32,990 nt of DNA from Pseudomonas eutrophicaquae (GTDB taxonomy: Bacteria > Pseudomonadota > Gammaproteobacteria > Pseudomonadales > Pseudomonadaceae): NCBI RefSeq assembly GCF_023544715.1, contig NZ_JAMJEZ010000025.1, positions 1 to 32,990 of the forward strand. Direction: 5' to 3'. Below are positions 25,928 to 32,990 of this stretch, piece after piece. The notes under the pieces were generated by a model. That model saw only the letters and a program-made list of their open reading frames with translations. It ran no database searches and was not told the DNA's origin. The translations under genes were made by a program, and so were the position numbers. The first letter of the stretch is position 1. Every line of letters starts with the position of its first letter.

Positions 25928-26320
25928 ATGAGTATGCAGGACCCGTTAGCGGACATGCTAACTCGTATCCGTAATGCCCAGATGGCTGAGAAGACCGTGG
26001 TTAGCATGCCGTCTTCCAAGCTGAAGGTGGCAGTAGCCAAGGTTCTCAAGGACGAAGGCTACATTGCGGATTACCAGATCAGCGGTGACGTCAAGCAACA
26101 GCTTTCCATCGAACTCAAGTATTTCGAAGGCAAGCCGGTCATCGAAGAGATCAAGCGCAGCAGCCGTCCTGGCCTGCGTCAGTACAAGGGCGTCGAGCAG
26201 CTGCCGAAAGTGCGTGGCGGTCTTGGCGTTTCCATCGTCTCCACCAACAAGGGTGTGATGACGGATCGCGCTGCTCGCGCTGCCGGTGTCGGCGGCGAAG
26301 TGCTCTGCACCGTATTCTAA
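25928..26320 (+). CDS. rpsH: 30S ribosomal protein S8
   Basis: S8 binds the central domain of 16S rRNA and in E. coli represses the spc operon. Start chosen at ATG 25928 (130 residues, [18 protein letters not shown]) with AGGAG at 25913-25917; the longer frame runs through the terminator hairpin. The C-terminal RNA-binding loop [36 protein letters not shown] is complete. It is the first gene after the predicted terminator-promoter-attenuator module, which suggests separate control from the upstream genes. Confidence 0.98.
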   Translation: MSMQDPLADMLTRIRNAQMAEKTVVSMPSSKLKVAVAKVLKDEGYIADYQISGDVKQQLSIELKYFEGKPVIEEIKRSSRPGLRQYKGVEQLPKVRGGLGVSIVSTNKGVMTDRAARAAGVGGEVLCTVF

Positions 26321-26332
26321 GGGGGGATCAGC

Positions 26333-26866
26333 ATGTCTCGCGTTGCTAAGAACCCCGTCAAGCTGCCCGCTGGCGTTGAAGTCAAACTGGCTGGCCAGCA
26401 GCTCTCGGTGAAGGGTGCCAAGGGCACTCTGGAGCTGAAGGTTCATCCTTCGGTTGAAGTGCTGCAGGAATCCGGTGAGCTGCGCTTTGCTGCGCGCAAC
26501 GGTGACCAGCAGACTCGCGCCATGGCCGGTACTACCCGCGCCCTGGTGAACAACATGGTGGTCGGCGTCAGCCAAGGCTTCGAGCGCAAGCTGCAGCTGG
26601 TGGGTGTCGGTTATCGTGCTCAGGCTAAGGGCAATGTCCTGTCGCTGGCCCTCGGCTTCTCGCATCCGGTCGAGTATGAGCTGCCGGAAGGCATCACCGC
26701 TGAAACCCCGAGCCAGACTGATATCCTGATCAAGGGTATCGACAAGCAGGTGGTAGGTCAGGTGGCTGCCGAGATTCGCGACTTCCGTCGTCCGGAGCCG
26801 TACAAGGGCAAGGGTGTTCGTTACGCGGACGAAGTGGTCCGTCGTAAAGAAGCCAAGAAGAAGTAA
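26333..26866 (+). CDS. rplF: 50S ribosomal protein L6
   Basis: L6 lies near the factor-binding site and the sarcin-ricin loop. It has 177 residues: two similar domains, with [17 protein letters not shown] at the start and the signature [24 protein letters not shown] at the end. It starts 12 bases after rpsH with GGGG upstream. Confidence 0.98.
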   Translation: MSRVAKNPVKLPAGVEVKLAGQQLSVKGAKGTLELKVHPSVEVLQESGELRFAARNGDQQTRAMAGTTRALVNNMVVGVSQGFERKLQLVGVGYRAQAKGNVLSLALGFSHPVEYELPEGITAETPSQTDILIKGIDKQVVGQVAAEIRDFRRPEPYKGKGVRYADEVVRRKEAKKK

Positions 26867-26877
26867 GGGCATAGCAA

Positions 26878-27228
26878 ATGAGCGACAAGAAAGTAATTCG
26901 TCTGCGTCGCGCTCGCCAGGCACGCCTGAAGATGCGCGAGCTGGAAGCCGTACGCCTTTGCGTGTACCGCTCTTCCCAGCACATGTACGCCCAGGTCATT
27001 TCGGCCGACGGCGGCAAGGTCCTGGCCAGCGCCTCGACCCTGGACAAAGAGCTGCGTGGCGACGCCACTGGCAATGTCGAAGCTGCCAAGAAGGTTGGTC
27101 TGCTGGTCGCCGAGCGTGCTAAGGCCGCTGGTGTTACCAAGGTGGCTTTCGACCGTTCTGGCTTCAAGTACCACGGTCGTGTCAAGGCACTGGCCGATGC
27201 TGCTCGTGAAGGCGGGCTGGAGTTCTAA
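26878..27228 (+). CDS. rplR: 50S ribosomal protein L18
   Basis: L18 binds 5S rRNA with L5 in the central protuberance. It has 116 residues with an arginine-rich N-terminus ([15 protein letters not shown]), the core [16 protein letters not shown] and the C-terminal [26 protein letters not shown]. Spacing to rpsE is three bases. Confidence 0.98.
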   Translation: MSDKKVIRLRRARQARLKMRELEAVRLCVYRSSQHMYAQVISADGGKVLASASTLDKELRGDATGNVEAAKKVGLLVAERAKAAGVTKVAFDRSGFKYHGRVKALADAAREGGLEF

Positions 27229-27231
27229 GTT

Positions 27232-27732
27232 ATGGCGAACAACGAGCAGAAGCGCGACGAAGGCTACATCGAGAAGCTGGTTCAGGTGAACCGTGTTGCC
27301 AAGACCGTCAAGGGTGGCCGCATTTTCACCTTCACCGCGCTGACCGTGGTGGGTGATGGCAAGGGTCGTGTTGGTTTCGGTCGCGGTAAGTCCCGCGAAG
27401 TGCCGGCCGCAATTCAGAAGGCGATGGAAGCTGCGCGCCGCAACATGATTCAGGTTGATCTGAACGGTACCACTCTGCAGTACCCGATCAAGTCCGCCCA
27501 TGGCGCCTCCAAGGTGTACATGCAGCCGGCTTCGGAAGGTACTGGTGTCATTGCCGGCGGCGCCATGCGTGCTGTCCTGGAAGTGGCGGGTGTGCATAAC
27601 GTTCTGGCTAAGTGCTATGGCTCCACCAATCCGGTGAACGTGGTTTACGCCACTTTCAAAGGCCTGCAGAGCATGCAATCCCCGGATTCCGTGGCGGCCA
27701 AGCGTGGCAAGAGCGTCGAGGAGATTCTCTGA
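27232..27732 (+). CDS. rpsE: 30S ribosomal protein S5
   Basis: S5 is part of the mRNA entry channel and affects accuracy and spectinomycin binding. It has 166 residues. The N-terminal domain carries [43 protein letters not shown] (about 18-60), whose loop (V-K-G-G) is wild type in appearance. The C-terminal domain contains [36 protein letters not shown]. rpmD follows after two bases. Confidence 0.98.
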   Translation: MANNEQKRDEGYIEKLVQVNRVAKTVKGGRIFTFTALTVVGDGKGRVGFGRGKSREVPAAIQKAMEAARRNMIQVDLNGTTLQYPIKSAHGASKVYMQPASEGTGVIAGGAMRAVLEVAGVHNVLAKCYGSTNPVNVVYATFKGLQSMQSPDSVAAKRGKSVEEIL

Positions 27733-27734
27733 TC

Positions 27735-27917
27735 ATGTCGAATGCCAAGATCAAGGTCACGCTGATCAAGAGCGTGAACGGCCGTCTGGCCAACCATAAG
27801 GCGTGCGTCAAGGGTCTCGGCCTGCGTCGCATCAACCACACTGTAGAAGTCCTGGACACCCCGGAGAACCGCGGGATGATCAACAAGGCTTACTACCTGC
27901 TGCGTGTGGAGGGTTAA
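27735..27917 (+). CDS. rpmD: 50S ribosomal protein L30
   Basis: L30 is a small 50S surface protein. ATG 27735 gives 60 residues ([13 protein letters not shown]), and the core [27 protein letters not shown] plus C-terminal [16 protein letters not shown] is the L30 signature. The first residues are slightly longer than the 58-residue P. aeruginosa form. It is tightly packed between rpsE (two bases) and rplO (three bases). Confidence 0.97.
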   Translation: MSNAKIKVTLIKSVNGRLANHKACVKGLGLRRINHTVEVLDTPENRGMINKAYYLLRVEG

Positions 27918-27920
27918 TCC

Positions 27921-28355
27921 ATGCAACTGAACGATCTGCGTTCCGCGCCGGGTGCCCGTCGCGAGAAGCTGCGTCCGGGCCGTGGTATCGGTAGCGGTCT
28001 CGGCAAGACTGGCGGCCGTGGTCACAAAGGTCAGACCTCGCGTTCCGGTGGCAAGATTGCTCCGGGCTTCGAGGGTGGTCAGCAGCCGCTGCACCGTCGT
28101 CTGCCGAAGTTCGGCTTCACTTCGCTGAAAGCCATGGATCGTGCGGAAGTTCGTACCTCCGAGCTGGCCAAGGTTGAGGGTGACGTCGTTACTCTGCAGG
28201 CGCTCAAGGAAGCCAACGTCATCAACCAGAACGTGCAGCGCGTCAAAGTGATGCTGTCTGGTGCGGTCACTCGTGCAGTTACCCTCAAGGGTATTGCCGT
28301 GACCAAAGGTGCGCGTGCGGCCATCGAAGCAGCTGGCGGTAAAATCGAGGAATAA
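27921..28355 (+). CDS. rplO: 50S ribosomal protein L15
   Basis: L15 is a late-assembly 50S protein with a long N-terminal extension into the rRNA. It has 144 residues: [38 protein letters not shown] is the basic glycine-rich extension (about 1-38), and the C-terminal domain ends [15 protein letters not shown]. Its stop is directly followed by the secY ATG with no gap, so the two are coupled. Confidence 0.98.
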   Translation: MQLNDLRSAPGARREKLRPGRGIGSGLGKTGGRGHKGQTSRSGGKIAPGFEGGQQPLHRRLPKFGFTSLKAMDRAEVRTSELAKVEGDVVTLQALKEANVINQNVQRVKVMLSGAVTRAVTLKGIAVTKGARAAIEAAGGKIEE

Positions 28356-29684
28356 ATGGCTAAGCAAGGTGCTCTCTCCGCGCTCAGCAATGGCGGGCTC
28401 TCCGAGCTCTGGGGTCGTCTGCGTTTCCTGTTCATGGCGATCATCGTCTATCGAATCGGCGCGCACATCCCGGTGCCGGGTATAAACCCGGACCGCCTGG
28501 CTGAGCTGTTCCGGCAGAATGAGGGGACCATTCTTAGCTTGTTCAACATGTTCTCAGGTGGTGCGCTCGAACGGATGAGCATCTTTGCATTGGGGATCAT
28601 GCCGTACATCTCGGCATCGATCATCATGCAGCTGATGACCGCCGTCAGCCCCCACCTGGAACAGTTGAAGAAGGAAGGTGAGGCTGGCCGTCGCAAGATC
28701 AGCCAGTACACGCGCTACGGTACTTTGGTGCTGGCATTGGTACAGGCTGTCGGTATGTCCGTTGGCCTGGCGGGGCAGGGTGTTGCCTTCAGTGCCGACT
28801 TCGGCTTCCACTTCATGGCGGTCACCACCTTCGTGGCCGGTGCGATGTTCATGATGTGGCTGGGTGAGCAGATCACCGAGCGTGGTATCGGCAATGGTAT
28901 TTCCATGCTGATCTTTGCCGGTATTGTGGCAGGCCTGCCTGCCGCCATTGGGCAATCGTTCGAGTCGGCTCGTCTGGGTGACATCAATATCTTTGCCCTG
29001 ATTGCCATTGGTCTGCTGGCAGTTGCGATCATTGCCTTTGTGGTGTTCATCGAACGTGGTCAGCGCCGCATCGCAGTGCATTACGCCAAGCGTCAGCAGG
29101 GTCGTAAGGTATTTGCTGCGCAGACCAGCCATCTGCCGCTCAAGGTGAATATGGCGGGTGTGATTCCTGCGATATTTGCCAGCAGTATTCTGCTGTTCCC
29201 AGCTTCGCTCGGACAGTGGTTCGGGCAGAGCGAAGGCATGGGTTGGATGCAGGATATTGCACAGGCCATCGCACCGGGTCAGCCCTTGAACATTCTGCTG
29301 TTCAGTGCAGGGATCATCTTCTTCTGCTTTTTCTACACGGCACTGATGTTCAATCCGAAGGACGTGGCAGAGAATCTGAAGAAGTCTGGTGCCTTCATTC
29401 CGGGTATTCGTCCCGGTGAGCAGTCCGCACGCTATATCGATGGCGTGCTGACCCGGCTGACCGTGTTCGGTGCCCTGTACATGACGGCTGTCTGCCTGCT
29501 GCCCCAGTTCCTGGTGGTGGCGGCTAATGTGCCGTTCTACCTTGGCGGGACTTCGCTGCTGATCGTCGTGGTGGTTGTGATGGATTTCATGTCACAAGTG
29601 CAATCCCACCTCGTATCGCACCAGTACGATTCCCTGATGAAGAAAGCCAACCTGAAGGGTTATGGCGGCGGCATGCTCCGCTGA
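28356..29684 (+). CDS. secY: Protein translocase subunit SecY
   Basis: SecY is the channel of the inner-membrane SecYEG translocon. It has 442 residues with ten hydrophobic segments as expected. [23 protein letters not shown] covers helix 1, [31 protein letters not shown] covers the plug and helix 2, and [21 protein letters not shown] covers helix 4. The cytoplasmic loop [21 protein letters not shown] (near 229-249) is the SecA and ribosome contact. It begins directly at the rplO stop. Its partner SecE is encoded at 2698 in the same window. Confidence 0.98.
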   Translation: MAKQGALSALSNGGLSELWGRLRFLFMAIIVYRIGAHIPVPGINPDRLAELFRQNEGTILSLFNMFSGGALERMSIFALGIMPYISASIIMQLMTAVSPHLEQLKKEGEAGRRKISQYTRYGTLVLALVQAVGMSVGLAGQGVAFSADFGFHFMAVTTFVAGAMFMMWLGEQITERGIGNGISMLIFAGIVAGLPAAIGQSFESARLGDINIFALIAIGLLAVAIIAFVVFIERGQRRIAVHYAKRQQGRKVFAAQTSHLPLKVNMAGVIPAIFASSILLFPASLGQWFGQSEGMGWMQDIAQAIAPGQPLNILLFSAGIIFFCFFYTALMFNPKDVAENLKKSGAFIPGIRPGEQSARYIDGVLTRLTVFGALYMTAVCLLPQFLVVAANVPFYLGGTSLLIVVVVVMDFMSQVQSHLVSHQYDSLMKKANLKGYGGGMLR

Positions 29685-29712
29685 TCCCCCCGTAAGGTTC
29701 GAGGAGTTGGTG

Positions 29713-29829
29713 ATGAAAGTTCGTGCATCGGTCAAGAAGCTGTGCCGCAACTGCAAGATCATCCGTCGTGACGGTGTTGTCCGCGTGATCTGCAGCGCGG
29801 AGCCGCGCCACAAGCAGCGCCAAGGCTGA
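29713..29829 (+). CDS. rpmJ: 50S ribosomal protein L36
   Basis: L36 is the smallest ribosomal protein, 38 residues ([20 protein letters not shown], then [18 protein letters not shown]). It is the zinc-binding form with C11, C14, C27 and H33. The ribosome site GAGGAG at 29701-29706 is strong. It lies 28 bases after secY and is followed by a terminator. The paralogue without cysteines, used under zinc limitation, is not in this window. Confidence 0.97.
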   Translation: MKVRASVKKLCRNCKIIRRDGVVRVICSAEPRHKQRQG

Positions 29830-29844
29830 GTGTGATCTGCGAAC

Positions 29845-29884
29845 CAACCCGACAGCTAGTGCGCTGTCGGGTTGATTATTTGTT
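29845..29884 (+). terminator. Terminator between the spc and alpha operons
   Basis: CAACCCGACAGC (29845-29856) pairs perfectly over 12 bp with GCTGTCGGGTTG (29863-29874) around TAGTGC, followed by ATTATTTGTTT. It starts 15 bases after the rpmJ stop. Confidence 0.85.
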
Positions 29885-29900
29885 TCTACAGCGATAACAT
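29872..29900 (+). promoter_or_regulatory. alpha operon promoter (rpsM)
   Basis: TTGATT (29872-29877) and TAACAT (29895-29900) are 17 bp apart. The -35 box begins inside the last three bases of the terminator stem. The predicted start is near 29907, about 50 bases before rpsM. A GCGCCC/GGGCGC hairpin (29904-29909 with 29924-29929) follows without a T-run. No alternative with better boxes was seen in this gap. Confidence 0.6.
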
Positions 29901-29956
29901 CCTGCGCCCTTTCTTGGCTTCCGGGGCGCGGATAGCTGTCACTTGGAGTTTTCTGA

Positions 29957-30313
29957 ATGGCCCGTATTGCAGGCGTCAACATTCCGGATAACAAACACAC
30001 TGTTATCTCGCTGACCTACATCTATGGTGTCGGTCGCACTACTGCACAGAGCATCTGTGCTGCTACCGGTGTAAACCCGGCAGCGAAAATCAAGGATCTC
30101 TCTGACGAGCAGATCGAACAGCTGCGCGCTGAAGTGGGCAAGCTCACCACCGAAGGTGACCTGCGCCGCGAAATCAACATGAACATCAAGCGCCTGATGG
30201 ACCTCGGCTGCTACCGCGGCCTGCGTCACCGTCGTGGCCTGCCGGTTCATGGTCAGCGCACCAAGACCAACGCCCGTACCCGTAAGGGTCCGCGTAAGCC
30301 GATCCGCAAGTAA
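29957..30313 (+). CDS. rpsM: 30S ribosomal protein S13
   Basis: S13 is a 30S head protein that contacts L5 and the P-site tRNA. It has 118 residues. [25 protein letters not shown] opens the chain, and the helix-hairpin motif and C-terminal [29 protein letters not shown] tail are complete. GGAG lies about 10 bases upstream of the ATG. In E. coli S4 represses this mRNA through a pseudoknot at the start; the leader here is short and I cannot confirm such a fold. Confidence 0.98.
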   Translation: MARIAGVNIPDNKHTVISLTYIYGVGRTTAQSICAATGVNPAAKIKDLSDEQIEQLRAEVGKLTTEGDLRREINMNIKRLMDLGCYRGLRHRRGLPVHGQRTKTNARTRKGPRKPIRK

Positions 30314-30343
30314 TCGCATCCGCGAATCGACAGGAATCTAGTC

Positions 30344-30733
30344 ATGGCAAAACCTGCTGCTCGTCCTCGTAAGAAAGTCAAAAAGACAGTGGTTGATGGC
30401 ATCGCCCACATCCATGCGTCTTTCAACAACACCATCGTGACCATCACCGACCGTCAGGGCAACGCTCTGTCTTGGGCGACCTCGGGTGGTTCCGGTTTCC
30501 GCGGCTCGCGTAAGAGCACTCCGTTCGCTGCCCAGGTGGCTGCTGAGCGTGCCGGTCAGGCTGCTCTGGAGTACGGTCTCAAGAACCTCGACGTCAACGT
30601 CAAGGGGCCGGGTCCGGGTCGTGAATCCGCTGTGCGTGCTCTGAACGCCTGCGGTTATAAGATTGCCAGCATCACCGACGTGACGCCGATCCCGCATAAC
30701 GGGTGCCGTCCGCCGAAGAAGCGTCGCGTGTAA
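30344..30733 (+). CDS. rpsK: 30S ribosomal protein S11
   Basis: S11 lies on the 30S platform near the E site and the Shine-Dalgarno helix. It has 129 residues. [50 protein letters not shown] and the C-terminal [17 protein letters not shown] are the family signatures. It starts 30 bases after rpsM. Confidence 0.98.
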   Translation: MAKPAARPRKKVKKTVVDGIAHIHASFNNTIVTITDRQGNALSWATSGGSGFRGSRKSTPFAAQVAAERAGQAALEYGLKNLDVNVKGPGPGRESAVRALNACGYKIASITDVTPIPHNGCRPPKKRRV

Positions 30734-30749
30734 TAGGAGACAGTGAAGA

Positions 30750-31370
30750 ATGGCTCGTTACATTGGTCCGAAATGCAAACTGTCCCGTCGCGAAGGCACT
30801 GATCTGTTCCTGAAGAGCGGCGCTCGCGCTCTGGAATCCAAGTGCAATATCGAATCGGCCCCGGGTATCCATGGTCAGCGCCGTGGTCGCCTGTCCGAGT
30901 ACGGTACCCAGCTGCGTGAAAAGCAGAAAGTCCGCCGCATCTACGGTGTACTGGAGCGTCAGTTCAGCGGTTATTACAAGGAAGCTACCCGTCGCAAGGG
31001 TTCTACCGGCGAAAATCTGCTGCAGCTGCTCGAGTGCCGTCTGGATAACGTCGTTTACCGCATGGGCTTTGGCGCTACTCGTGCCGAAGCACGCCAGCTG
31101 GTTTCCCACAAAGCCATCACCGTCAATGGCCAGACCGTAAACATCCCGTCCTTCCAGGTGAAGGCTGGTGATGTGGTTGCCATCCGCGAGAAGGCCAAGA
31201 ACCAGCTGCGCATCGCTCAGGCTCTCGAGCTGAGTGGTCAGCGTGGTCGCGTTGAGTGGGTGGAAGTCGATGCCGAGAAGAAGTCCGGCGTGTTCAAGAG
31301 CGTGCCGGCTCGCAGCGACCTGTCTGCTGACATCAACGAAAACCTGATTGTCGAGCTCTACTCCAAGTAA
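30750..31370 (+). CDS. rpsD: 30S ribosomal protein S4
   Basis: S4 starts assembly of the 30S body and is the autogenous repressor of the alpha operon in E. coli. It has 206 residues. The N-terminal [24 protein letters not shown] has no zinc cysteine set. The S4 domain [45 protein letters not shown] is at about 93-137. GGAG lies upstream of the ATG. rpoA follows after 22 bases. Confidence 0.98.
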   Translation: MARYIGPKCKLSRREGTDLFLKSGARALESKCNIESAPGIHGQRRGRLSEYGTQLREKQKVRRIYGVLERQFSGYYKEATRRKGSTGENLLQLLECRLDNVVYRMGFGATRAEARQLVSHKAITVNGQTVNIPSFQVKAGDVVAIREKAKNQLRIAQALELSGQRGRVEWVEVDAEKKSGVFKSVPARSDLSADINENLIVELYSK

Positions 31371-31392
31371 GAGCTAGAAAATAGGTGCATCC

Positions 31393-32394
31393 ATGCAGAG
31401 TTCGGTAAATGAGTTTCTGACCCCTCGTCATATTGACGTTCAGGTGGTCAGCCCGACCCGCGCCAAGATCACGCTCGAGCCTCTCGAGCGCGGTTTTGGT
31501 CACACACTGGGCAACGCGCTGCGTCGCATCCTGTTGTCCTCCATGCCTGGCTGCGCAGTGGTTGAGGCTGAAATCGATGGCGTACTTCATGAGTACAGTG
31601 CCATCGAGGGCGTGCAGGAAGATGTCATCGAGATCCTGCTCAACCTGAAAGGCCTGGCCGTCAAACTGCACGGTCGTGATGAAGTGACGCTGACCCTGGC
31701 GAAGAAGGGCCCGGGTGTGGTGACCGCTGCCGATATTCAGCTGGATCACGATGTCGAGATCGTCAACGGTGATCACGTGATCGCCCACCTGGCAGACAAT
31801 GGCGCACTGAACATGCGCCTGAAGATTGCCCGTGGTCGTGGTTACGAGCCGGCTGATGCCCGTCAGAATGACGAGGATGAAAGCCGCTCGATCGGTCGCC
31901 TCCAGCTCGATGCTTCGTTCAGTCCGGTGCGTCGTCTTGCCTACGTGGTCGAAAGCGCCCGCGTCGAGCAGCGTACCAACCTGGACAAGCTGGTCCTCGA
32001 TCTGGAAACCAATGGCACCCTCGATCCCGAAGAGGCTATTCGCCGTGCCGCGACCATCCTGCAGCAGCAGCTGGCCGCGTTCGTCGATCTCAAGGGTGAT
32101 AGCGCTCCGGTGGTGGAAGAGCAGGAAGACGAGATCGATCCGATCCTGCTGCGCCCCGTCGATGATCTGGAACTGACCGTGCGTTCGGCCAACTGCTTGA
32201 AGGCAGAGAACATCTACTACATCGGTGACCTGATCCAGCGCACCGAAGTGGAGCTGCTCAAGACGCCGAACCTAGGCAAGAAGTCCCTGACCGAAATCAA
32301 GGACGTCCTCGCCTCCCGTGGTCTTTCCCTCGGCATGCGCCTGGACAACTGGCCGCCGGCAAGTCTCAAGAAAGACGACAAGGCCACTGCCTGA
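31393..32394 (+). CDS. rpoA: DNA-directed RNA polymerase subunit alpha
   Basis: Alpha dimerises to nucleate polymerase assembly, and its C-terminal domain binds UP elements and activators. It has 333 residues. The N-terminal domain contains [22 protein letters not shown] near 36-57. The C-terminal domain [19 protein letters not shown] starts at 264: R264, N267, C268 and K270 match the DNA-binding E. coli residues R265, N268, C269 and K271. [28 protein letters not shown] ends the domain. With beta and beta' also in the window, the core polymerase except omega is encoded here. Confidence 0.99.
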   Translation: MQSSVNEFLTPRHIDVQVVSPTRAKITLEPLERGFGHTLGNALRRILLSSMPGCAVVEAEIDGVLHEYSAIEGVQEDVIEILLNLKGLAVKLHGRDEVTLTLAKKGPGVVTAADIQLDHDVEIVNGDHVIAHLADNGALNMRLKIARGRGYEPADARQNDEDESRSIGRLQLDASFSPVRRLAYVVESARVEQRTNLDKLVLDLETNGTLDPEEAIRRAATILQQQLAAFVDLKGDSAPVVEEQEDEIDPILLRPVDDLELTVRSANCLKAENIYYIGDLIQRTEVELLKTPNLGKKSLTEIKDVLASRGLSLGMRLDNWPPASLKKDDKATA

Positions 32395-32438
32395 TCGTCA
32401 CGATCACCGAACTCTAGGTTTGGTAAGGAATTTCAATC

Positions 32439-32828
32439 ATGCGTCATCGTAAAAGTGGCCGTCATCTGAGCCGCACCAGCGCCCACCGCAAGGCCATGTT
32501 CCAGAACATGGCGGTGTCGCTGTTCGAACACGAGCTGATCAAGACCACCCTGCCCAAGGCGAAAGAGCTGCGTCGCGTTGCCGAGCCGCTGATCACCCTG
32601 GCCAAGGAAGACAGCGTTGCCAACCGTCGTCTGGCTTTCGATCGCACCCGCTCCAAGGCGGCCGTCGGCAAGCTGTTCAACGAGCTGGGTAAGCGTTACG
32701 CCAACCGTCCGGGTGGCTACCTGCGTATTCTCAAGTGCGGTTTCCGCGCGGGTGACAATGCGCCCATGGCTTACGTTGAGCTGGTCGACCGTCCGGTCGG
32801 TGCGGCTGGCGAAGCGGCTGCCGAGTAA
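32439..32828 (+). CDS. rplQ: 50S ribosomal protein L17
   Basis: L17 lies near the tunnel exit. It has 129 residues: [37 protein letters not shown] at the start, the core [15 protein letters not shown], and [27 protein letters not shown] at the end, with a short alanine-rich tail. AAGGAA precedes the ATG. Last gene of the alpha operon; a strong terminator follows. Confidence 0.98.
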   Translation: MRHRKSGRHLSRTSAHRKAMFQNMAVSLFEHELIKTTLPKAKELRRVAEPLITLAKEDSVANRRLAFDRTRSKAAVGKLFNELGKRYANRPGGYLRILKCGFRAGDNAPMAYVELVDRPVGAAGEAAAE

Positions 32829-32841
32829 TTTCGGCGGTCAT

Positions 32842-32871
32842 AAAAAACCGGGCCTTTTGCCCGGTTTTTTT
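32842..32871 (+). terminator. Terminator of the alpha operon
   Basis: AAAAAACCGGGC (32842-32853) pairs perfectly over 12 bp with GCCCGGTTTTTT (32859-32870), followed by one more T. The A/T symmetry means it could work on both strands. It starts 13 bases after the rplQ stop. Confidence 0.93.
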
Positions 32872-32962
32872 GTGCCTGGATGTTTGATAGGTGTGTCGCT
32901 ATCTGCAGTGCGCCGTAACCGTCCGCCGAACCCATCTCCTCACGCCATCCAGATCGCGGCAT

Positions 32963-32990
32963 GGTGTCCACCTGTTTTTTGGTGGACACC
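32963..32990. repeat. Perfect inverted repeat at the window edge
   Basis: GGTGTCCACC (32963-32972) and GGTGGACACC (32981-32990) are perfect reverse complements around TGTTTTTT. The right arm ends at the last base, so its full extent is unknown. It may be the terminator of a convergent gene outside the window or part of a mobile-element end; nothing in view decides this. The stretch 32872-32962 holds no gene that I can support. Confidence 0.7.

Noticed and set aside
32771-32989. Minus-strand 72-residue frame reaching into rplQ
   Set aside because: It crosses the rplQ terminator and overlaps the rplQ end, with no ribosome site or known motif.

Overview
The window is a chromosomal segment of a Pseudomonadaceae gammaproteobacterium, most likely Pseudomonas or a close relative. 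The gene order (5S rRNA, birA, coaX, tRNA-Tyr/Gly/Thr, tRNA-Trp, secE, nusG, rplKAJL, rpoBC, str, S10, spc and alpha operons) follows the Pseudomonas arrangement as I know it. Protein lengths fit too: RpoB 1358, RpoC 1400, EF-G 706, EF-Tu 397 and L7/L12 122 residues. All genes are on the plus strand. This is the core transcription and translation superoperon. I see no prophage, insertion sequence, CRISPR array or defence gene.

Layout. 1-105: 3' end of a 5S rRNA gene and the rRNA operon terminator. 196-1898: birA and coaX, two cofactor genes with relaxed codon use. 1951-2361: a promoter, three tRNA genes and a terminator. 2362-2585: no gene, ending in a new promoter. 2586-3609: tRNA-Trp, secE and nusG. 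3610-5994: L11, L1, L10 and L7/L12 with two autoregulatory leaders. 6219-14558: rpoB and rpoC. 14559-18999: rpsL, rpsG, fusA and tuf, the only EF-Tu gene in this window. 19000-29829: the S10 and spc ribosomal protein genes, secY and rpmJ. 29830-32871: rpsM, rpsK, rpsD, rpoA, rplQ and a terminator. The last 119 bases hold no gene but end in a perfect palindrome.

How it works together. The genes supply ribosomal proteins of both subunits, the RNA polymerase alpha, beta and beta' subunits, NusG (which couples polymerase to the ribosome), elongation factors G and Tu, four tRNAs and the SecY/SecE core of the membrane translocon.

The most interesting material is between genes. The boundaries rpoC/rpsL, tuf/rpsJ, rpsN/rpsH and rpmJ/rpsM each carry an intrinsic-terminator-like hairpin followed at once by a promoter with 17-bp spacing. 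At rpsN/rpsH and rpmJ/rpsM the -35 box lies within or overlaps the 3' arm of the terminator stem. At rpsL and rpsH a second hairpin with a T-run lies just after the predicted transcription start, giving a terminator-promoter-attenuator cassette. The rpsL case resembles a known Pseudomonas leader motif; I know of no description of the rpsH case. The second notable point is the absence of tufB between tRNA-Thr and tRNA-Trp, where P. aeruginosa and P. putida carry it. I found no wholly new gene system.
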